From UBA2093 sp044340485 (GTDB lineage: Bacteria > Actinomycetota > Acidimicrobiia > Acidimicrobiales > Ilumatobacteraceae): a DNA stretch of 64,000 nt. The stretch is from positions 1 through 64,000 of the forward strand of contig JBIITN010000009.1 in the NCBI GenBank assembly GCA_044340485.1, read 5' to 3'. The translations under genes were made by a program, and so were the position numbers. A model generated the notes under the pieces. It had not been told where the DNA came from. It was given only the letters and a program-made list of their open reading frames with translations, and made no database searches. This document shows, in pieces, positions 51,628 through 61,523 of the stretch. The first letter of the stretch is position 1. Each line of letters begins with the position of its first letter.

Positions 51628-52326
51628 ATGCCACTAGGAAAGAAATACAAGGCTGCCATCGCGCTCTATGACCGCGACGAGCAATTCACACCAACAGAAG
51701 CAGTTGCGTTGGTGAAGAAAACAGCCAGTGCAAAGTTCGACGAATCAGTTGATGTTGCAATCCGATTGGGTGTTGACCCACGTAAAGCAGACCAGACAGT
51801 TCGTGGAACCGTTGCTCTTCCTGCCGGTACCGGCAAGACCTTGCGCATCGCAGTTGTTGCATCTGGCGAGGCCGCTAACGAAGCTCGTGCCGCTGGCGCC
51901 GACATTGTTGGTGCCGACGATCTTGCTGCCGAAATCGAAAAAGGCAAAATGGACTTCGATCTCATGATCGCTACCCCTGACATGATGCCCCTCGTTGGTC
52001 GTCTTGGTCGCGTGCTTGGTCCTCGTGGTCTCATGCCAAACCCCAAGACCGGCACCGTTACACAAGACGTTGGCCGCGCAGTAGAAGAGTTCAAGGGCGG
52101 AAAAGTCGAATACCGCACCGATCGCTACGGCAACGTGCACGTACGCATCGGCAAGGCATCTTTTACCCCCACCGATCTCGAGACCAACTTGCGAGCTGTT
52201 CTCGATGAAATCCAGCGCGCAAAGCCCGCATCTTCAAAAGGCAAATACCTGCGCAAAATTACGTTGTCGACAACCATGGGCCCTGGAGTCAAGGTTGACG
52301 TCAACCGGTTGCGTACAGCCGAGTGA
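51628..52326 (+). CDS. rplA: 50S ribosomal protein L1
   Basis: ATG 51628 is chosen because GGAGAGAGGGAGG lies just upstream; it yields the normal 232 residues beginning MPLGKKYKAAIALYD. The in-frame ATG at 51577 precedes the ribosome-binding site. DLMIATPDMMPLVGRLGRVLGPRGLMPNPKTGTVT is the L1 signature. L1 forms the L1 stalk at the E site and often represses its own mRNA. Confidence 0.95.
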   Translation: MPLGKKYKAAIALYDRDEQFTPTEAVALVKKTASAKFDESVDVAIRLGVDPRKADQTVRGTVALPAGTGKTLRIAVVASGEAANEARAAGADIVGADDLAAEIEKGKMDFDLMIATPDMMPLVGRLGRVLGPRGLMPNPKTGTVTQDVGRAVEEFKGGKVEYRTDRYGNVHVRIGKASFTPTDLETNLRAVLDEIQRAKPASSKGKYLRKITLSTTMGPGVKVDVNRLRTAE

Positions 52327-52363
52327 GCCGTAGGCTCAACCCTTACAACTGATCTCTTGGTTC

Positions 52364-52498
52364 TTGCCCGAGACATCTGGTCCGGTTCGCCGGTCAATGA
52401 GACTTGTTCTCGCCAGATTAGGCGGACTCCTCGCGATGTGGATTATGTCGATTGTTTCGATGTCCCACTTGGTGCGGCGTTCGTGTTGAGCGAGCGCC
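52364..52498 (+). promoter_or_regulatory. L10-leader-like structured 5'UTR of rplJL
   Basis: Between rplA and rplJ an outer helix ATCTGG (52375-52380) with CCAGAT (52413-52418), probably extended by TGCC with GGCG, encloses two hairpins: CCGG-TTCG-CCGG (52382-52393) and GAGA/TCTC (52399-52411). A further hairpin GGCGTTCG/CGAGCGCC lies at 52476-52498. This stem enclosing two hairpins fits the autoregulatory L10 leader bound by the L10-(L7/L12) complex. The call rests on base pairing by eye and position. Confidence 0.55.
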
Positions 52499-52552
52499 CC
52501 GGGTGAAGTGACACAACATAACCACATGTAGAGGACACACCAAGGAGGTGAA

Positions 52553-53086
52553 ATGTCAACTGTCCGTTCCGAGAAGGAAGCAGTCGTTGCGGAAATCCGT
52601 GAGAAGTTGCAGGCATCTGATGCAGCAATCCTTACTGAGTACCGCGGTCTTACTGTGACTGAACTTGCAACATTGCGCACATCATTGCGTGGCGTTGGTG
52701 CTGAGTACCGCGTGTACAAAAACACCCTCGCTCGTTTTGCTGCTCGCGATGCAGGTGCAGAAGGTCTCGATGAGATGCTCACTGGCCCATGTGCTCTGAC
52801 TTTTGTTCAGGGCGATGTCGCTGCTGTTGCAAAAACACTCAAAGACTTCGCAAAGACCCAGCCATTGCTCGTTATCCGCGGCGGTGTTATAGCCAATAAG
52901 GCTGTTTCCGCAAAAGATGTCGAAGTATTGGCCGATCTGCCTTCGCGCGAGGTCATGCTGTCGCAACTCGCTGGTCTTATGCAGGCTCCGCTTGTCAAGA
53001 CCGCAGGTTTGCTACAAGCACTGCCACGCAATGCCGCGTACGGCATCAAAGCTCTTATCGACAAGAAAGAGCGAGAAGCCGCATAG
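52553..53086 (+). CDS. rplJ: 50S ribosomal protein L10
   Basis: A 177-residue protein preceded by a near-perfect AAGGAGGTGA ribosome-binding site. VAEIREKLQASDAAILTEYRGLTVTELATLR and YRVYKNTLARFA are typical. It anchors the L7/L12 stalk to 23S rRNA and should regulate its own leader. The C-terminal helix that binds L7/L12 dimers is present. Confidence 0.95.
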   Translation: MSTVRSEKEAVVAEIREKLQASDAAILTEYRGLTVTELATLRTSLRGVGAEYRVYKNTLARFAARDAGAEGLDEMLTGPCALTFVQGDVAAVAKTLKDFAKTQPLLVIRGGVIANKAVSAKDVEVLADLPSREVMLSQLAGLMQAPLVKTAGLLQALPRNAAYGIKALIDKKEREAA

Positions 53087-53180
53087 CGCGTTCTGATAAC
53101 TCATTCATTTATTCACATAATCACGATTTACAAAATCACAAACTTTCAAAAAACACTTATACAACAAGGAGATGAGCACA

Positions 53181-53564
53181 ATGGCTCTCACAAAAGACGA
53201 CATTCTTGAAGGCATCGCAGCCCTCACCGTTATCGAACTCAAGGAATTGCTTGATGCATTCGAAGAGAAGTTCGGCGTAACCGCTGCAGCACCAGTTGCT
53301 GTGGCAGCTGCTGGAGCACCTGCTGGCGGCGGAGCTGCAGCTGCAGAAGAAAAGGACGAATTCGACGTCATCCTCGCCGATGGTGGCGCTCAGAAGATCC
53401 AGGTCATCAAGGTGGTTCGCGAACTCACCAGCCTCGGCCTCAAAGAAGCCAAGGACCTCGTCGATAGCGCACCAAAGCCAATCCTCGAAAAGGCGAACAA
53501 GGACGATGCCGAGAAGGCAAAAGCCAAGCTCGAAGAGGCCGGCGCAACCGTCGAACTCAAGTAA
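53181..53564 (+). CDS. rplL: 50S ribosomal protein L7/L12
   Basis: ATG 53181 is preferred because AAGGAG at 53165-53170 is 10 bases upstream; the in-frame ATG at 53172 is only one base from it. The 127-residue protein has an N-terminal dimerisation domain, an Ala/Gly/Pro-rich hinge (about residues 38-56) and the C-terminal factor-binding domain ending EEAGATVELK. It recruits translational GTPases such as EF-Tu and EF-G. Confidence 0.95.
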   Translation: MALTKDDILEGIAALTVIELKELLDAFEEKFGVTAAAPVAVAAAGAPAGGGAAAAEEKDEFDVILADGGAQKIQVIKVVRELTSLGLKEAKDLVDSAPKPILEKANKDDAEKAKAKLEEAGATVELK

Positions 53565-53610
53565 TTACGCGCAAGCGTTCACACACGATGGGCTCTGGCC
53601 CAGTCACAAT

Positions 53611-53641
53611 CGTCCCGTCTGGCCATGTGCCAGGCGGGACG
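53611..53641 (+). terminator. hairpin between rplL and rpoB (attenuator or processing site)
   Basis: CGTCCCGTCTGGC (53611-53623), loop CATGT, GCCAGGCGGGACG (53629-53641) makes a 13-pair stem with one G-U. It lies in the 279-base gap between rplL and rpoB, which holds no supported gene. Many bacteria have a partial terminator or RNase site here that lowers rpoBC expression relative to the ribosomal genes. No U-run follows, so partial termination or processing is inferred from position. Confidence 0.5.
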
Positions 53642-53843
53642 ACTGGCATATCGGCCCCTTTTACCACTTTGGGTCCTTGCCGGTGGGGATTGGGGTCCCA
53701 GCGCGCTAGCGTGTTGAGTTGCCGTGTCTTGCCCTCAGTGTCTTTGTCATCCCCAAAATCAGCTTCGTGCTTTTTTTGGCATGTCTATACACCCAGTGCA
53801 AGAGCCGTCACTCCTTCTTCCTAAAGACCGTCAGGAGTAATCT

Positions 53844-56800
53844 GTGTCCCCTCGTTCTGCGCAGCGTGATCGTTATTCATTCGCAAACCTCGAAGAGTCG
53901 TTGGAGTTACCCGACCTCATCGATATTCAGCGCAAGTCATTCGACTGGTTTATGAAAGAAGGTCTCATTGAGACCTTCAACGACATCTCACCAATCAGCG
54001 ACTACAGCGGTGATCTCACACTCGAGCTTGAGTTTGATCCCGAAGATGAAGACCTGTGCCCAGGTCCCAAGTTCACAGAGGCCGAGTGTCGCGAACGTGA
54101 AATGACGTTTGCAACACCAGTGTTTGTGCGCGCACGTTTTGCAAACCGTGGTACTGGCGAAATCAAAGAACAAGTTGTGTTCATGGGTGATTTCCCGAAG
54201 ATGACCAACAAGGGAACATTCATTATTAATGGCACCGAGCGCGTTGTTGTTTCGCAGCTCGTGCGTTCACCTGGCGTCATCTTCGAGCCAGGCGAACGTT
54301 TCCGTCTTCGTAACTTGTCCAAGCACCAGTTGGTGAAAGGAACCGTCCACCCATATCGCGGTGAATGGCTCGAGTTCGACGTAGAGCACAAGCCAGGCAA
54401 AGATGTCACAGCAGGTACACGTGTTGCACGTAAGCGTCGTCTCAGCATCTTTACATTGCTTCGCGCCCTTGGTTATGACGAAGAAGGTGCACCAGGCTTC
54501 CTCGATCGTTTCGTGAACTACTTCGACTTCCTCGAAGGTCAGTGGGAGAAAGAGCGCAACCTCTTCATCACTCGCGATGAAGCGCTTCTCGAGATCTACA
54601 AGCGCGCACGTCCAGGTGAGCCAGCATCAATCGAATCAGCACGGGCATATTTTGAAGGTGCATTCTTTGAAAACCGTCGTTACGACCTCAGCCGTGTTGG
54701 TCGTTATAAGTTGAATCGTAAGTTGGGCGCAGAAGTTGCTCGCCTCAACGAAATGTTTGGTCTGCCACTCGACGTCATCGATCTTCCAACAGAAGACCAA
54801 GATGTGTTGTCACGTTGTGAGATCGTTGCGGCAATTTCGTACATGTTGCACTTGGTGAAGCATGCTCCTGGTTATCGTCTCGACGACCAAGACCACTTTG
54901 CAAACCGTCGTATCCGTTCGGTGGGCGAGCTCATTCAGAACCAGGTTCGTATTGGTTTGTCTCGTATGGAGCGTGTTGTGCGCGAGCGCATGACCACTCA
55001 AGACGTTGAAGCAATCACGCCACAAACCCTCATTAACATTCGCCCTGTTGTGGCAGCAATCAAAGAGTTCTTCGGAACATCTCAGTTGTCACAGTTCATG
55101 GACCAAGTGAACCCACTGTCTGGTCTTACACACCGCCGTCGTTTGTCGGCACTTGGACCTGGTGGTCTTAGCCGTGAGCGCGCAGGTTTCGAAGTTCGAG
55201 ACGTTCACTTCTCGCACTATGGACGTATGTGTCCGATCGAAACTCCAGAAGGTCCAAACATTGGTCTTATTGGTGCATTGTCAACTTTTGCTCGCGTGAA
55301 CGAATTTGGTTTTATCGAAAGCCCATACCGTCGCGTTGTAAACGGCAAGGTCACCGACGAAATCGTGTACATGGCCGCCGACGAAGAAGAGAACTACGTC
55401 GTTGCTCAGGCAAACACGCCTGTCAATCCCGACGGTACGTTTGCTGGCAATCGCATTCTCGTGCGCCGCTCACCGCAGGCTGCAAGCCTCGATGACCTTC
55501 GCAAGATGCTTGAAGCCGAAAGCTTCTTCGGTGCAACCACCGACATCGCTGCAGTGACACCAGAAGAAGTCGACTACATCGACGTGTCGCCAAAGCAGAT
55601 TGTTTCTGTTGCAACAGCACTTATTCCGTTCCTCGAACACGACGACGCAAACCGCGCGTTGATGGGTGCAAACATGCAGCGTCAGGCTGTGCCATTGGTG
55701 CGCGCTGAAGCTCCATATGTTGGTACTGGTATCGAAAAGCGCGCAGCGCTCGACGGTGCAGACGTAGTTCTTGCAGAAGAAGATGGTGAAGTGGTGCAGA
55801 TCACTGGTGACACCATTGTCATGAAGTACGCAAGCAAGAGTCGCAAGACCGAGCACGTGCTCATGAAATTCAACCGTTCAAACCAAGACACATGCATCAA
55901 CCATGTTGTGCGTGTTGAAGAAGGTCAGCAGGTAAAGAAAGGCCAGCTGCTCGCAGATGGTCCAAGTACCGATCTTGGCGAGCTTGCACTTGGTAAGAAC
56001 TTGCTCGTGGCACTTATGCCATGGGAGGGCTACAACTTCGAAGACGCAATCATCTTGAGTGATCGTTTGGTGAAAGACGATGTACTCACATCGATTCACA
56101 TTCACTACTACGAAGCAGATGCTCGCGATACCAAGCTTGGTCCAGAAGAAATCACACGCGACATTCCGAACTTGTCAGATGAGATCGTTCGTGACCTCGA
56201 CGAATTCGGCATCATCCGCGTTGGTGCAGAAGTTGGTCCTGGTGACGTGTTGGTGGGCAAGGTCACACCAAAAGGTGAAACCGAACTCACTCCAGAAGAG
56301 CGCTTGTTGCGCGCAATCTTTGGTGAGAAGGCTCGCGAAGTTCGTGACACTTCTCTCAAGGTTCCACACGGTGAAGGCGGACGAGTTATCGACGTCAAAG
56401 TGTTCTCACGCGACAGCGGCGACGAATTGCCACCAGGTGTCAACCAGTTGGTAAAAGTGTTCGTTGCTCAGAAGCGCAAGATTTCTGTTGGTGACAAGCT
56501 CGCTGGTCGTCACGGCAACAAGGGTGTTATCTCAAAGATTCTCCCAGTCGAAGACATGCCATATCTTGAAGACGGAACTCCTGTCGACGTCATCTTGAAC
56601 CCACTTGGTGTTCCAAGCCGAATGAATGTCGGTCAGGTTCTTGAAGCACACCTTGGATATGCCGCTCGTTGGGGCTGGACGGATCCAAAGTCGGGCAAGA
56701 AGGTTGGTGATGCACCGGTGCGTGGCACCGAGCGCAAGACTCGCCCTACAACTGCTCCTGCAACGTTCATTGCAACTCCGGTGTTCGACGGTGCGCAGTG

Positions 56801-57443
56801 GGACGAAGAGGAAAAGGCCAACAGGCACCCAACGATTCAGCAGATCTTGAAAAACCTCGAACCAGAGAGCATCGATGGTCAGCGTTTAGTGAAGCCCACC
56901 GGCAAAGTGCGTTTGCGTAACGGCCGAACAGGCGAGTACTACGACAACGACATCACCGTTGGTTTCATGTACATCTTGAAGTTGTCTCACTTGGTCGACG
57001 ACAAGATCCACGCTCGTTCAACGGGTCCATACAGCATGATCACTCAGCAACCACTTGGTGGTAAAGCACAATTCGGTGGTCAGCGCTTTGGTGAAATGGA
57101 AGTGTGGGCACTCGAGGCATACGGTGCCGCGTACTGCTTGCAAGAACTGCTCACCATCAAGTCAGACGACGTGCTTGGTCGCGTCAAGGTGTATGAAGCA
57201 ATCGTGAAGGGCGACAACATTCCTGAACCTGGTATCCCTGAATCATTCAAGGTGCTCATGAAGGAAATGCAGTCGTTGTGTCTCAACGTTGAAGTTCTCG
57301 ACGATGGTGGACGCGAAATCGAAATGCACGAATTTGACGACGAGATCTATCGAACAGCCGAAGAGCTTGGTATCGACATCAGTCGACCAGAGCGCGGCTC
57401 AGACGATGATGATCGCGATCGACGTGGCGCACGCGCCTATTAA
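53844..57443 (+). CDS. rpoB: DNA-directed RNA polymerase subunit beta
   Basis: A 1199-residue catalytic subunit starting at GTG 53844 with AGGAG 7 bases upstream. The rifampicin-binding region GTSQLSQFMDQVNPLSGLTH...LSALGPGGL is present; Asp516, His526 and Ser531 (E. coli numbering) are unchanged and Asn518 is Val. VRDVHFSHYGRMCPIETPEGPNIGL follows. The C-terminal GGKAQFGGQRFGEMEVWALEAYGA is typical. The length suits an actinobacterial RpoB, and rpoC follows after 33 bases. Confidence 0.97.
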   Translation: MSPRSAQRDRYSFANLEESLELPDLIDIQRKSFDWFMKEGLIETFNDISPISDYSGDLTLELEFDPEDEDLCPGPKFTEAECREREMTFATPVFVRARFANRGTGEIKEQVVFMGDFPKMTNKGTFIINGTERVVVSQLVRSPGVIFEPGERFRLRNLSKHQLVKGTVHPYRGEWLEFDVEHKPGKDVTAGTRVARKRRLSIFTLLRALGYDEEGAPGFLDRFVNYFDFLEGQWEKERNLFITRDEALLEIYKRARPGEPASIESARAYFEGAFFENRRYDLSRVGRYKLNRKLGAEVARLNEMFGLPLDVIDLPTEDQDVLSRCEIVAAISYMLHLVKHAPGYRLDDQDHFANRRIRSVGELIQNQVRIGLSRMERVVRERMTTQDVEAITPQTLINIRPVVAAIKEFFGTSQLSQFMDQVNPLSGLTHRRRLSALGPGGLSRERAGFEVRDVHFSHYGRMCPIETPEGPNIGLIGALSTFARVNEFGFIESPYRRVVNGKVTDEIVYMAADEEENYVVAQANTPVNPDGTFAGNRILVRRSPQAASLDDLRKMLEAESFFGATTDIAAVTPEEVDYIDVSPKQIVSVATALIPFLEHDDANRALMGANMQRQAVPLVRAEAPYVGTGIEKRAALDGADVVLAEEDGEVVQITGDTIVMKYASKSRKTEHVLMKFNRSNQDTCINHVVRVEEGQQVKKGQLLADGPSTDLGELALGKNLLVALMPWEGYNFEDAIILSDRLVKDDVLTSIHIHYYEADARDTKLGPEEITRDIPNLSDEIVRDLDEFGIIRVGAEVGPGDVLVGKVTPKGETELTPEERLLRAIFGEKAREVRDTSLKVPHGEGGRVIDVKVFSRDSGDELPPGVNQLVKVFVAQKRKISVGDKLAGRHGNKGVISKILPVEDMPYLEDGTPVDVILNPLGVPSRMNVGQVLEAHLGYAARWGWTDPKSGKKVGDAPVRGTERKTRPTTAPATFIATPVFDGAQWDEEEKANRHPTIQQILKNLEPESIDGQRLVKPTGKVRLRNGRTGEYYDNDITVGFMYILKLSHLVDDKIHARSTGPYSMITQQPLGGKAQFGGQRFGEMEVWALEAYGAAYCLQELLTIKSDDVLGRVKVYEAIVKGDNIPEPGIPESFKVLMKEMQSLCLNVEVLDDGGREIEMHEFDDEIYRTAEELGIDISRPERGSDDDDRDRRGARAY

Positions 57444-57476
57444 TCAGTTGGTTTTGAGAGGAACGGAAATACAGCA

Positions 57477-60400
57477 ATGCTCGACGTAAATATGTTTGAC
57501 CAACTGCGCATCGGATTGGCAACTGCCGACCAGATTCGTCTGTGGTCTAAAGGTGAAGTAAAAAAGCCCGAAACCATCAACTACCGCACACTGCGTCCTG
57601 AAAAAGACGGTTTGTTCTGCGAGAAGATCTTCGGACCAACACGCGATTGGGAGTGCTACTGCGGCAAGTACAAGCGCGTGCGTTTCAAGGGAATCATTTG
57701 TGAACGCTGTGGTGTAGAAGTCACGCGCTCCAAAGTGCGTCGTGAGCGCATGGGACACATCGAATTGTCGGCACCAGTTGTGCACATTTGGTATCTCCGC
57801 GGCACACGTTCATGGTTGGCATATCTTCTTGGTGGTCTCGAACCAAAAGAAGAGTTGAAGGCAAAGCAGTTAGAGAAGGTCATCTACTTCGCTGCGTACC
57901 TCGTCACCACAGTTGACGCCGACAAGCGTCACGAGGCTCTTCCAGAACTTGAAAAAGAATTCCTTGAAGAGTGTGATGCGGTCATGAAAGATCGCGAGAA
58001 GCGTCTTGCCAAGTTGTTGAAAGACAACGAGACAGAGCTGAAGCAAATGGAAAAAGACGGTGCAAAAGACACCGATGTCCGTGCACGTCAGCGCACCATG
58101 GACAAAGAAGAGCAAGCAGCTCGTGATCGCTTCGATCAAGAACTTGATTTGGTAAAGCGCGCATGGGACGAATTCCGTGACCTTCACCCACGCAAGATCA
58201 TCGAAGACGAAACACTGTGGCACGCCATTCGTGATCGTTATGACGAGTACTTCGAAGGCGGCACTGGTGCCGATGCGATCAAGTCGCTTATCGACAGCAT
58301 CGACTTCAGTTCAGAAGAGTTAAAACTGCGCGATGCGATCGAAAACGGTTTACGTGGCAAGCCACTATCGGCTCAGCGTAAGCAAAAGGCCATCAAGCGT
58401 TTGAAGATCGTTACATCGTTCAACAAGCGTGACGAGCAGGGTCGTCTAGTCAACAATCCAAAGGCAATGATCCTCGATGCAGTACCGGTGATCCCACCGG
58501 AATTGCGTCCAATGGTGCAGCTTGATGGTGGACGTTTCGCAACGTCTGACTTAAACGATCTTTATCGTCGCGTCATCAACCGCAACAACCGTCTCAAGCG
58601 CTTGCTTGATCTTGGTGCACCCGAGATCATCGTGAACAACGAAAAGCGCATGTTGCAAGAAGCAGTTGACGCATTGTTCGACAACGGCCGTCGCGGTCGT
58701 CCAGTAACCGGTCCAGGCAACCGTCCACTCAAGTCACTGTCAGACATGTTGAAGGGTAAGCAAGGACGTTTCCGTCAGAACTTGCTCGGTAAGCGCGTCG
58801 ACTACTCAGGTCGTTCGGTCATCGTGGCCGGTCCGACACTTCGTTTGCACCAGTGTGGTCTACCGAAGTTGATGGCACTTGAATTGTTCAAGCCATTCGT
58901 GATGAAGCGTTTGGTCGATCTCGAGTTGGCACAAAATATCAAGAGCGCAAAGCGCATGGTGGAGCGTCGTCGCCCACAAGTGTGGGACGTTCTCGAAGAT
59001 GTCATTAAAGAACACCCCGTTCTTTTGAACCGTGCTCCAACGCTTCACCGTTTGGGTATTCAGGCTTTCGAACCAGTGTTGGTTGAAGGAAAAGCAATCC
59101 AGATTCACCCACTCGTATGTACGGCGTTCAACGCCGACTTCGACGGTGACCAAATGGCTGTCCACTTGCCATTGTCAACAGAAGCACAGGCAGAAGCTCG
59201 CGTGCTCATGTTGTCGGCAAACAACATTTTGTCGCCTGCATCTGGTCGTCCAATCGTGACACCTTCACAAGACCTCATCATCGGTGGGTACTACCTCACC
59301 ATGGTTGTCGAGGGTGCAAAAGGCGAAGGCCGCACGTTCCGTCACCGCTGGGAAGTGTTGCACGCACTTGATGAAGGTGCAATCACATTGCATTCTCGTC
59401 TTACATTGCGTGACACCAATGCTCACGGCGAACGTGATGTTTTCGAAACCACAGCTGGTCGTTTGTTGTTTGAAGAGACATTGCCTGCTGACTACCCGGT
59501 GCTCTTTGGTCACATCAACGAAACCATCAAAAAACGCGAAATGGGCCTCATTGTTGAGCGCTTGTCAGATGCCTATTCAAAGTCAGACATTGCAAACGCA
59601 CTCGACGACATGAAGGCAGTGTGTTACCGCTATGCATCCCAGTCGGGTCTTACCGTGTCTATCGACGACGTAAAGACTCCTATTGCAAAGCGTTCCATTC
59701 TTGACAACTACGAAAAGCAAGCTGACAAGGTCGAGACACAATTCCGTCGCGGCATCATCACCGACGGTGAACGTCGTCAGCAAGAGGTACGTATTTGGAC
59801 TGATGCAACTGCAGAAGTGCAGGCTGCCATGCAGAAAGAATTCGAAGCTCAAGTGTTCAACCCCATCGACGTGATGGTGAACTCTGGTGCTCGCGGAAAC
59901 ATGACACAGATGCGTCAGATCGCAGGTATGCGTGGTCTTGTGGCCAACCCTCGTGGTGACATGATTCCTCGTCCGATCAAGAGCAACTTCCGTGAAGGAT
60001 TGGAAACACTCGAGTACTTCATTGCTACTCCTGGTGCTCGTAAAGGTTTGGTCGACACCGCACTTCGTACCGCAGACTCGGGTTATCTCACCCGTCGTCT
60101 CGTTGACGTTGCACAAGAGTTGATCGTGCGTGAAGAAGATTGCGAAAGCCGTCTTGGTGTGCGTATCGAAAACGTCACGCCTGACACCGCTACATCACGT
60201 GGTTACCTCGACGCCAAGTTGTTTGGTCGCACATTGATCAATGACGTCACGTTGTCAGACGGCACCGTGTTGGAACGCAACACAATGGTTGGCGACGACG
60301 AACTCGTGCAGTTGCGCGACGATGCGTCAATCGACAGCGTGCTTGTGCGATCAGTACTTACATGTGACGCAGTTCTTGGTGTGTGTGCAATGTGTTACGG

Positions 60401-61385
60401 ACGTTCACTTGCAACCGGTAAGTCAATCGAGTTGGGCGAGGCCGTTGGCGTTATCGCTGCACAGTCAATTGGTGAGCCTGGTACGCAGTTGACCATGCGT
60501 ACGTTCCACACTGGTGGTGTTGCAGGTAAAGACATCGCTGGCGGTTTGCCACGCGTTGTTGAGTTGTTCGAAGCACGTACCCCACGTGGTTCAGCTCGTC
60601 TTGCTCGCGCAACTGGTGTTGTTCGCATCGGCGAAGACGAAGGTAAGGGCATCCCCATCACGATCATCGACGACAAGGGTGAAGAGCATCTCATTACGTT
60701 GCCCACCGGTAGCCGTCCGATCGTGACAGATGGTCAAAACATCGAAGCCGGAAAGCCTGTGACCGATGGTCCGTTTGATCCGAAAGAGATCATGGAGATC
60801 CAAGGCATTCGCGCCACCCAGCAATACTTGGTGGAAGAAGTGCAGAAGGTCTACCGCGACCAAGGTGTATCAATCCACGACAAGCACATCGAACTGATTG
60901 TGCGTCAGATGACCCGTCGCATCGGTGTGCAAGAACCTGGAGATACTGGTTTCTTGCCCGGCGAGCGCGTCGATGCAAAGGTCTTCCGCGACACCAACCG
61001 TTCGGTGGTCGAAGGCGCAAAGCGCCCAGCAGAAGGTCGTCCCGAGATCATGGGTATCACCAAGGCATCGCTTGCAACCGATTCATGGTTGTCGGCCGCT
61101 TCCTTCCAAGAGACCACTCGTGTTCTCACCGAAGCAGCGATCGATGGTCGTGGGGACAGCCTCGTTGGCCTCAAGGAAAACATCATCATCGGTAAGTTGA
61201 TCCCCGCAGGCACCGGTATGGAGAAGTATCGCGACTTCGACATCGATGCCCCGGATTATCAGCCGCTTGAGTATTTCTCGACCGACGAAGCCGATCCAGC
61301 GGCGTTTTTGGCCAGTGTTCAGGGAACCTATAACGCTGACGCCGATTCCACCGCCGAGTATCAGACTGGAGATGGGTCATTCTGA
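57477..61385 (+). CDS. rpoC: DNA-directed RNA polymerase subunit beta'
   Basis: A 1302-residue subunit that holds the catalytic magnesium through Asp554, Asp556 and Asp558 of NADFDGDQMAVH. The N-terminal zinc site reads CYCGKYKRVRFKGIICERCG, and a second one lies near CDAVLGVCAMCYG. The bridge and trigger-loop region PRGDMIPRPIKSNFREGLETLEYF is conserved with minor variation. The length is normal for actinobacteria. Confidence 0.97.
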   Translation: MLDVNMFDQLRIGLATADQIRLWSKGEVKKPETINYRTLRPEKDGLFCEKIFGPTRDWECYCGKYKRVRFKGIICERCGVEVTRSKVRRERMGHIELSAPVVHIWYLRGTRSWLAYLLGGLEPKEELKAKQLEKVIYFAAYLVTTVDADKRHEALPELEKEFLEECDAVMKDREKRLAKLLKDNETELKQMEKDGAKDTDVRARQRTMDKEEQAARDRFDQELDLVKRAWDEFRDLHPRKIIEDETLWHAIRDRYDEYFEGGTGADAIKSLIDSIDFSSEELKLRDAIENGLRGKPLSAQRKQKAIKRLKIVTSFNKRDEQGRLVNNPKAMILDAVPVIPPELRPMVQLDGGRFATSDLNDLYRRVINRNNRLKRLLDLGAPEIIVNNEKRMLQEAVDALFDNGRRGRPVTGPGNRPLKSLSDMLKGKQGRFRQNLLGKRVDYSGRSVIVAGPTLRLHQCGLPKLMALELFKPFVMKRLVDLELAQNIKSAKRMVERRRPQVWDVLEDVIKEHPVLLNRAPTLHRLGIQAFEPVLVEGKAIQIHPLVCTAFNADFDGDQMAVHLPLSTEAQAEARVLMLSANNILSPASGRPIVTPSQDLIIGGYYLTMVVEGAKGEGRTFRHRWEVLHALDEGAITLHSRLTLRDTNAHGERDVFETTAGRLLFEETLPADYPVLFGHINETIKKREMGLIVERLSDAYSKSDIANALDDMKAVCYRYASQSGLTVSIDDVKTPIAKRSILDNYEKQADKVETQFRRGIITDGERRQQEVRIWTDATAEVQAAMQKEFEAQVFNPIDVMVNSGARGNMTQMRQIAGMRGLVANPRGDMIPRPIKSNFREGLETLEYFIATPGARKGLVDTALRTADSGYLTRRLVDVAQELIVREEDCESRLGVRIENVTPDTATSRGYLDAKLFGRTLINDVTLSDGTVLERNTMVGDDELVQLRDDASIDSVLVRSVLTCDAVLGVCAMCYGRSLATGKSIELGEAVGVIAAQSIGEPGTQLTMRTFHTGGVAGKDIAGGLPRVVELFEARTPRGSARLARATGVVRIGEDEGKGIPITIIDDKGEEHLITLPTGSRPIVTDGQNIEAGKPVTDGPFDPKEIMEIQGIRATQQYLVEEVQKVYRDQGVSIHDKHIELIVRQMTRRIGVQEPGDTGFLPGERVDAKVFRDTNRSVVEGAKRPAEGRPEIMGITKASLATDSWLSAASFQETTRVLTEAAIDGRGDSLVGLKENIIIGKLIPAGTGMEKYRDFDIDAPDYQPLEYFSTDEADPAAFLASVQGTYNADADSTAEYQTGDGSF

Positions 61386-61438
61386 CCCGTCTCACAGGTT
61401 GATATAGCCGATCAGTCACCCGTAGCCTGAGACACTCT

Positions 61439-61471
61439 TGATTGACGCACCGTTCTGGTGCCCACCAATCA
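61439..61471 (+). promoter_or_regulatory. two-part hairpin upstream of rpsL
   Basis: In the 138-base rpoC-rpsL gap, TGATTG (61439-61444) pairs with CAATCA (61466-61471) and encloses GCACC-GTTCT-GGTGC (61447-61461). It could be an rpoC terminator element or a leader structure for the str operon. No T-run follows. Confidence 0.35.
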
Positions 61472-61506
61472 GCACTTGTTGTCCGAGTACTAGCAATTTG
61501 AGATTC

Positions 61507-61522
61507 AAAAAAGAGGTTTTTT
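61507..61522 (+). promoter_or_regulatory. rpsL ribosome-binding site in an A6-GAGG-T6 dyad
   Basis: Six A (61507-61512), GAGG, then six T (61517-61522) directly precede C and the GTG start of rpsL at 61524. The Shine-Dalgarno core GAGG is exactly the loop of a possible six-pair A-U hairpin. This could make rpsL initiation temperature- or structure-sensitive, but A-U stems of this length are weak. Confidence 0.5.
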
Positions 61523-61523
61523 C

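Noticed and set aside
53588..53824. Small ORFs in the rplL-rpoB gap
   Set aside because: They run through the hairpin, lack ribosome-binding sites and show no protein character.
54900..55250. Rifampicin-resistance allele in rpoB
   Set aside because: Asn518 is Val, but natural variation at this position is expected and the major resistance positions (516, 526, 531) are wild type.
59583..60116. 177-residue open frame antisense to rpoC
   Set aside because: It is a shadow of conserved rpoC codons.
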